Made by a program: the position numbers and the translations under genes
Origin: GWE2-40-63 sp050179685
GTDB lineage: Bacteria > Bacteroidota > Bacteroidia > Bacteroidales > SZUA-534
DNA: 64,000 nucleotides
Reading direction: 5' to 3'
NCBI GenBank assembly: GCA_050179685.1
Contig: JBFXEW010000006.1
Location: forward strand, 152,844 to 216,843
Shown: positions 59,776 to 64,000 of the stretch, piece after piece
Layout: every line of letters begins with the position of its first letter
Numbering within the stretch: the stretch's first letter is position 1
The notes under the pieces: generated by a model
Databases searched by the model: none
Seen by the model: only the letters and a program-made list of their open reading frames with translations
Told to the model about the DNA's origin: nothing

Positions 59776-62256
59776 TTGAAAAAGTATCATTTATTTGTAT
59801 TCTTTTTTTTTATTTATACAATTTCGTTTTCACAAGAAATCAAAGTTAGTGTTGAAAATGTTACTTTAAATACTTTGTTGATTGATATTAGAGACAATTA
59901 TAATATCGATATTTCTTTTGACGATACAGAATTGGCAAAATACACAATAAGCCTTAAGAAAAGTTTTAAATCTCCGGAAAAAACTTTTGATTACATTCTA
60001 AAGGATCTACCTATTAATTATGAGAAAATTAATGATGTTTATTTATTTTTTTATAAAACTCAGAATATTTCAAGAGCAATTAAATATACTTTGTCCGGAG
60101 TAATTACAGATGCTTTTAACTCCGAAAGTTTACCATATACAAACATTATTGTTAATGGATTTGGTATAATTAGTGATGAGTTTGGGAACTTTAATTTTGT
60201 ATCAACTTCAGATAGTATTTTCAAACTTAGGATTTCTTATTTGGGTTATCGACAAATTGACACAATTATTTCGCCAGGTGTAAATCATAAAATTAAAATG
60301 ACACCTGCTAATCTGAATATTGAAGAGGTAGTCGTAACAGCAGATTCCACTTTTGGAGCTGACCAAACAGGTAGTAAAGCAGGATTATTGCGATTAAATC
60401 AAAAAGTGGCATTTCTTGTACCAGGTAATGGAGATAATTCAATATTTAATATTTTAAGATTGCAACCTGGTATTTTAGCTGCAGGTGAACAATCAAGTGA
60501 ATTATTAATTTGGGGAAGTTATGCAGGTCAGAACCAAATAAATTTTGATGGAATAACTCTTTTTGGACTCAAAAATTTTAATGATAATATAAGTGCGGTA
60601 AATCCTTATTTAGCTAAAGATATTAGAATATATAAGGGTGGATTTGATGCCACTTTTGGTGAGCGGGTTGGTGGTATTATTGATATTACCGGAATTGATG
60701 GCAATAAAAATAAAACAAGTTTAAATGCTAATATAAGCAATACAACAATGAACCTCCTTGGAGAAATTCCAATTGGAAAGAAGCTATCAATTATTGCGGC
60801 ATACCGTCAAACCTATTATAATTTATATTCGGATAGCGATTTTCAAATTAATAATAATTCTCAAACACATTTTTTAGAGAGCGGAATATTAGTAAGCCCT
60901 GACTATGGTTTTAGAGATGGAAATCTAAAAATATCTGGAAATACAAATAGTGGAGATACATATCAGTTAAGTTCTTTTTGGGGTCAAGATAAATTTTCAT
61001 ATGATGTTGAACAGGAACACCAGAGTTCATTAATAACTCAAAAGCTTAATGAATCTAACACGCAATATGGCTTTCATACACGTTACAACAAATTATGGAA
61101 AGGAAAAGGAAGTACTGAAATTAATATCAATTATTCCTTTTTACAAAAAGAAACCAGAGATACTCAAAGTAGCACAGAAATGGGTATGAATCATAATATG
61201 CATAATTTAAACGAGCAATATCTGAATAGTGTTTCTGAGTTAAAAGCAATTTTAAAGGGAGATTTTAATTTGTGGCAATTCCATAAAATAAAAATTGGTA
61301 CTGGTTTAATCAGTAATGAAACTATTGTAAGGGAGACAAGCTTTGATGTACAAAATAAAAATGAACTCGATAAAACTTCACAGATTATAATATATATTCA
61401 GGATAAAATATTTGTTCATGATAAATTGAAAGTAACCTTAGGAGTAAGAGCAGATTATTCGCTTAATCTTAAGAAAAGTTACCTTCAACCACGTTTGAAT
61501 CTTCAGTTTAGACCTATTACAAATCTTCAATTTAATGCTTCTTGGGGTATATATAATCAATTTATTTCTCAAAGTACCGTTGTTGATCAATATGGAAATT
61601 ACAGGTATTTATGGATTGTAAGTGATGATATTGAAATACCTGTTTTAAATGCTCAACACTTGGTAGTGGGTAGCAAATTTAAAACAAATGGATTTAGTAT
61701 TAATGTTGAAGGATTTTATAAAATCACTGATGGTATCACTCGCCAGTTAGACGAATTTGAAGCTAATTTTTATGAAGGACAAAACAAAACTAAAGGAATT
61801 GATTTCTTGATGAAGCAAGAATTAAGAGGTCATTCATTCTGGATATCATACACACTTTCTGAATCTTTAGAAAGGTTTTCATATTTTCAAGACAATATTT
61901 ATAGAAGTGCTATACATGATCAAAGACACGAAATTAAGTTCGCATCAATTATTAATCTTGCACCATTTCATATTTCTGTTAATTATGTTTATGGTTCGGG
62001 GTTTTTACAAAATACGGAGCTATTAAGCGAAAAAGAAAACTATCCATATAAGAGGTTAGATATTTCTGGAACTTATAAGTTTTCTTTAAACAGAATTAAA
62101 TTTGAAACAGGTTTGTCTATTTTAAATCTGTTTAATTATGACAATATAAAACTCTCGGATATAACACAAATACCAGACTCGCAAGGCAGCTCGGTTAGCA
62201 TATACTCAGAAACAGTTCCTTTTACTCCTACATTATTTTTAAACTTATCCTTCTAA
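59776..62256 (+). CDS. STN-type TonB-dependent outer-membrane receptor, candidate metal transporter
   Basis: An 826-residue receptor with a signal peptide (1 to about 19, ISFSQ). The STN signalling domain spans about 20-92 (EIKVSVENVTLNTLLIDIRD), a carboxypeptidase-regulatory-like domain about 100-180 (SGVITDAFNSESLPYTNIIV), a plug about 195-320 (GYRQ... GGFDATFGERVGGIIDITG) and a 22-strand-type barrel ends with aromatic FTPTLFLNLSF. A Met/His-rich run MGMNHNMH at about 469-476 lies in an extracellular-loop-like region, which suggests a soft-metal ligand. TTG start at 59776. With sigma and FecR it forms a transenvelope signalling unit: ligand binding should activate the sigma factor. Confidence 0.88.
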   Translation: MKKYHLFVFFFFIYTISFSQEIKVSVENVTLNTLLIDIRDNYNIDISFDDTELAKYTISLKKSFKSPEKTFDYILKDLPINYEKINDVYLFFYKTQNISRAIKYTLSGVITDAFNSESLPYTNIIVNGFGIISDEFGNFNFVSTSDSIFKLRISYLGYRQIDTIISPGVNHKIKMTPANLNIEEVVVTADSTFGADQTGSKAGLLRLNQKVAFLVPGNGDNSIFNILRLQPGILAAGEQSSELLIWGSYAGQNQINFDGITLFGLKNFNDNISAVNPYLAKDIRIYKGGFDATFGERVGGIIDITGIDGNKNKTSLNANISNTTMNLLGEIPIGKKLSIIAAYRQTYYNLYSDSDFQINNNSQTHFLESGILVSPDYGFRDGNLKISGNTNSGDTYQLSSFWGQDKFSYDVEQEHQSSLITQKLNESNTQYGFHTRYNKLWKGKGSTEININYSFLQKETRDTQSSTEMGMNHNMHNLNEQYLNSVSELKAILKGDFNLWQFHKIKIGTGLISNETIVRETSFDVQNKNELDKTSQIIIYIQDKIFVHDKLKVTLGVRADYSLNLKKSYLQPRLNLQFRPITNLQFNASWGIYNQFISQSTVVDQYGNYRYLWIVSDDIEIPVLNAQHLVVGSKFKTNGFSINVEGFYKITDGITRQLDEFEANFYEGQNKTKGIDFLMKQELRGHSFWISYTLSESLERFSYFQDNIYRSAIHDQRHEIKFASIINLAPFHISVNYVYGSGFLQNTELLSEKENYPYKRLDISGTYKFSLNRIKFETGLSILNLFNYDNIKLSDITQIPDSQGSSVSIYSETVPFTPTLFLNLSF

Positions 62257-62370
62257 AAATCCAGAATACTTATTGATTAATAGGCATCTACATTGTTTTT
62301 CAAAAAAAACAAATTTTCAGGTAGGGAAGATTCTTAATTATTCGGTTCACTATAGTAATTATATAATTAA

Positions 62371-62664
62371 ATGAACTTTTTAATGAATATTAAAATTAGG
62401 AATATGGAAACAACAAACAATTTAAAAATAGTTAATACAAGATTTGTTCTAAATCAGAAACAAATATCTTATTATAAGAATGAACTGAAAAAGCTGAAAA
62501 ATGATGCAGGAATTGTTAGCTTATGTCTTGATGAAAAGAGCCTTTTTATTGAATACTCGAAGAAAGAAATCTCATCAGAATCAATTATTAATAGTCTGGT
62601 GGAATTAAACTTTCCAATGCAAGAAAAATTATCACAAATTGAAAATGTAGCCTTAGTCAGCTAA
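62371..62664 (+). CDS. HMA-like small protein lacking the metal-binding Cys pair
   Basis: A 97-residue protein (possible later starts at 62383 and 62404). The core from about residue 15 has the beta-alpha-beta-beta-alpha-beta order of heavy-metal-associated domains: NLKIVNTRFVLN, helix ISYYKNELKKLKNDAG, IVSLCLDEKSLFIEY, helix SSESIINSLVEL, then NFPMQEK. The loop where CxxC normally lies reads LNQKQIS, with no Cys; the only Cys is in the second strand. It may have lost metal binding or serve as a structural partner. It follows the TonB receptor by about 115 bases. Confidence 0.6.
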   Translation: MNFLMNIKIRNMETTNNLKIVNTRFVLNQKQISYYKNELKKLKNDAGIVSLCLDEKSLFIEYSKKEISSESIINSLVELNFPMQEKLSQIENVALVS

Positions 62665-62720
62665 TTTTTGACTTTTACAGGTCATTATTTAATAGAAATC
62701 AATAAAAAAAGTAAAATATT

Positions 62721-63062
62721 ATGAAGAAAATTAGTTTGAAAATATTCATTTTATCAGGTATAATTTTTTTACTTTCATCTTGCATGATGATGGGGCCAAG
62801 TCATCATTTGACAGCGGGTTACGAACATCATAACGGCTATTTTGATCCAGTATGTGGACACCAGATTGAAACTATATCACAAGACCTTTCATGGCAATAT
62901 GATGGAGCAGTATACTATTTTCACACAAGTAGTTGTATGGATAGTTTTAAGGAGAATCCAAAGAACTATTTAACTCCTAAAAAACAAAATGCTAATAATT
63001 ATTTTTTATGGGGATTGGGAAGTGTTGGTATGGCAGCAATGATGATATTAATGGTATTATAA
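62721..63062 (+). CDS. YHS-domain lipoprotein with C-terminal membrane helix
   Basis: A 113-residue protein. Lipobox ends at Cys21 (FLLSSC); a His/Met-rich linker follows (MMMGPSHHLTAGYEHHNGY). The YHS domain (about 41-85) has DPVCGHQI (Cys45), then YDGAVYYFHTSSCMDSFKEN with Cys72, where the usual FC of YYFC is FH. A C-terminal helix (93-113, WGLGSVGMAAMMILMVL) is also hydrophobic. YHS domains bind metals such as copper or other soft metals in several resistance systems. Here position and residue composition suggest a metal-binding envelope protein. It may be co-transcribed with the HMA-like gene. Confidence 0.7.
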   Translation: MKKISLKIFILSGIIFLLSSCMMMGPSHHLTAGYEHHNGYFDPVCGHQIETISQDLSWQYDGAVYYFHTSSCMDSFKENPKNYLTPKKQNANNYFLWGLGSVGMAAMMILMVL

Positions 63063-63180
63063 AGAACATATCAATTATAAAATTAAGTAGGGTAAATGAA
63101 TAGTTGTTCGGTACATTATCAAACAAAGAAATTTATCAAATAAGATTAAAATTTAAGTAAAACAAATAAAATTTAAAAAG

Positions 63181-63735
63181 ATGAAAAAAGTAAGATTATT
63201 TTTAATTATGAGTGTAGCGGTATTACTAGGATTTACTGCATGTGAAGAATCAGAAAACTTATCAGTTGAATCTGTTGAAGGAATTTATGAAGGTACGTTA
63301 ACTTATGAAAACAATCTGAAAAGTTCAGTAGACTTTTCTGGTGATATTCAAAATGCTACTGCAGAAGTAACTGATATGGGTAATGGACAAATCGAAGTAC
63401 ATTGCTATAGCGAAGAAATGGATACAACGTTTATGTTAAATCATTATGAGCATAACGATAGTGTAATGGTTTGCTTAAACGGAGAAGCTTTCGAAGAAAT
63501 GTATGGACATATGATGGGACATGGAGGAAACATGGGTAATGGAAATTCTGGTGGAATGATGGGTGGAATGAATAATGGAAACTCAGAATGGATGAACCAC
63601 ATGAACGATGAGCATGAAGAAGGTGATGAACATTTTGGTGGCTTTGACATGACAAACAGAACGTTTGGTTTAACAATTAAAAGTGAAAAAGGTGACTATC
63701 ATTTCCAAGGAACAAAAACAGAAATGGGTATGTAA
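63181..63735 (+). CDS. Met/His/Gly-rich lipoprotein, candidate metal-binding protein
   Basis: A 184-residue lipoprotein: signal with Cys21 (LLGFTACEESEN). The N-terminal half (about 30-100) is a beta-rich domain. Residues about 107-151 form a flexible Met/His/Gly/Asn region (MYGHMMGHGGNMGNG, then MMGGMNNGNSEWMNHMNDEH), typical of copper-binding segments of periplasmic Cu proteins. A final beta part (TFGLTIKSEKGDYHF) follows. Together with the YHS lipoprotein and the Met/His loop of the receptor it supports a copper-linked system. No homologous family is recognised. Confidence 0.68.
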   Translation: MKKVRLFLIMSVAVLLGFTACEESENLSVESVEGIYEGTLTYENNLKSSVDFSGDIQNATAEVTDMGNGQIEVHCYSEEMDTTFMLNHYEHNDSVMVCLNGEAFEEMYGHMMGHGGNMGNGNSGGMMGGMNNGNSEWMNHMNDEHEEGDEHFGGFDMTNRTFGLTIKSEKGDYHFQGTKTEMGM

Positions 63736-63786
63736 TTTATATACATGTTTTGACGCGCATTAACTTAAGAACAAATTTGACAATTT

Positions 63787-63813
63787 GGAAAACCAATATT
63801 TTATTGGTTTTCC
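63787..63813 (+). terminator. Intrinsic terminator of the metal cluster
   Basis: GGAAAACCAATA (63787-63798) with TATTGGTTTTCC (63802-63813), a 12-bp stem with a 3-base loop, then ATTTATTATT. It lies 52 bases after the last lipoprotein gene. Confidence 0.75.
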
Positions 63814-63882
63814 ATTTATTATTCCATTCAAACAATAACAAATAAATATTGTTTTTAAATTAAATCATTTAATAATTAATGA

Positions 63883-64000
63883 TTAGTCATTATTATACCA
63901 GTAATTATCAGACATAGCAATTGCAAGTCTGTCGAATAGCCTATCACCAAAGTACCTGCGGTTTAATTTGTAGCAAAATTCATCCAAATAGGATTGAAGA
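63883..64000 (-). CDS. IS1595/ISXO2-type transposase, C-terminal part (runs off the window)
   Basis: On the minus strand, a frame open to the right edge ends with a stop at 63885-63883. It reads YLDEFCYKLNRRYFGDRLF then DRLAIAMSDNYWYNN. The YxDEFxYxxNRR motif is the C-terminal signature of ISXO2-like (IS1595 family) DDE transposases. The N-terminal catalytic part lies outside the window. It suggests the island's right part is next to an insertion sequence. Confidence 0.78.
   Translation of the reverse strand, partial: LQSYLDEFCYKLNRRYFGDRLFDRLAIAMSDNYWYNND

Overview
The window reads as a chromosome segment of a Bacteroidota bacterium, most like the Marinilabiliales/Prolixibacteraceae side of the phylum (lineage below phylum is inference). 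The evidence is Bacteroidota-style promoters (TTTG-N19-TAnnTTTG before the tRNA), starts without Shine-Dalgarno sequences, a type IX secretion C-terminal sorting domain, a NigD-like lipoprotein, DUF1573 and DUF4974 modules, and a FecI/FecR/STN-TonB receptor set. No CRISPR array, rRNA or complete insertion sequence is visible.

Left part (1-9.6 kb). A SpoIIAA/STAS-like gene is followed by a three-gene operon of a bacterial GRAS-family protein (methyltransferase fold, related to plant GRAS regulators), a HisC-like aminotransferase and a second STAS-like protein. Facing it is the branched-chain amino acid operon ilvD-ilvB-ilvN-ilvC. Its leader encodes a 22-residue peptide rich in Ile, Leu and Val, then an intrinsic terminator just before ilvD: a ribosome-mediated attenuator.

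Middle part (10-51 kb). Mostly core genes in short units separated by clear hairpin terminators: valS, asnB, an atypical 6-phosphofructokinase, two M28 peptidases (one fused to an outer-membrane barrel), NigD-like lipoprotein, rubrerythrin, a TlpA-like thioredoxin, a giant T9SS-exported propeller/PKD protein, DUF1893, an orphan HAMP-GAF-PAS sensor, a TolC-MFP-RND efflux operon, an ENPP-type phosphodiesterase, an aminotransferase, purE, hpt, adk, an MCP, a YfiR-like protein, obgE, a PAP2 phosphatase, a nucleoside hydrolase-FmdE fusion and a MarR regulator. Between the efflux operon and the phosphodiesterase lie a 41-bp tandem repeat and a DUF559 endonuclease gene bracketed by two copies of an inverted-repeat-ended element.

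Right part (51.5-64 kb). tRNA-Pro(TGG) is followed directly by a tyrosine recombinase, an unknown protein, an excisionase-like HTH protein and a primase/helicase, then about 1.3 kb with repeated GTTTAC motifs that could be an origin. The DNA is visibly more A+T-rich than the left side. Next comes a probable cell-surface signalling and metal-handling cluster: ECF sigma factor, FecR anti-sigma, STN-type TonB-dependent receptor with a Met/His-rich stretch, an HMA-like protein without its Cys pair, a YHS-domain lipoprotein and a Met/His-rich lipoprotein. I infer copper (or a related soft metal) as the likely ligand. The window ends in the C-terminal part of an IS1595/ISXO2-type transposase. The right end of the integrated element is not seen.

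The most notable items are the GRAS operon, the ilv attenuator, the DUF559/repeat unit, the nucleoside hydrolase-FmdE fusion and the sigma/TonB/metal cluster on the island.
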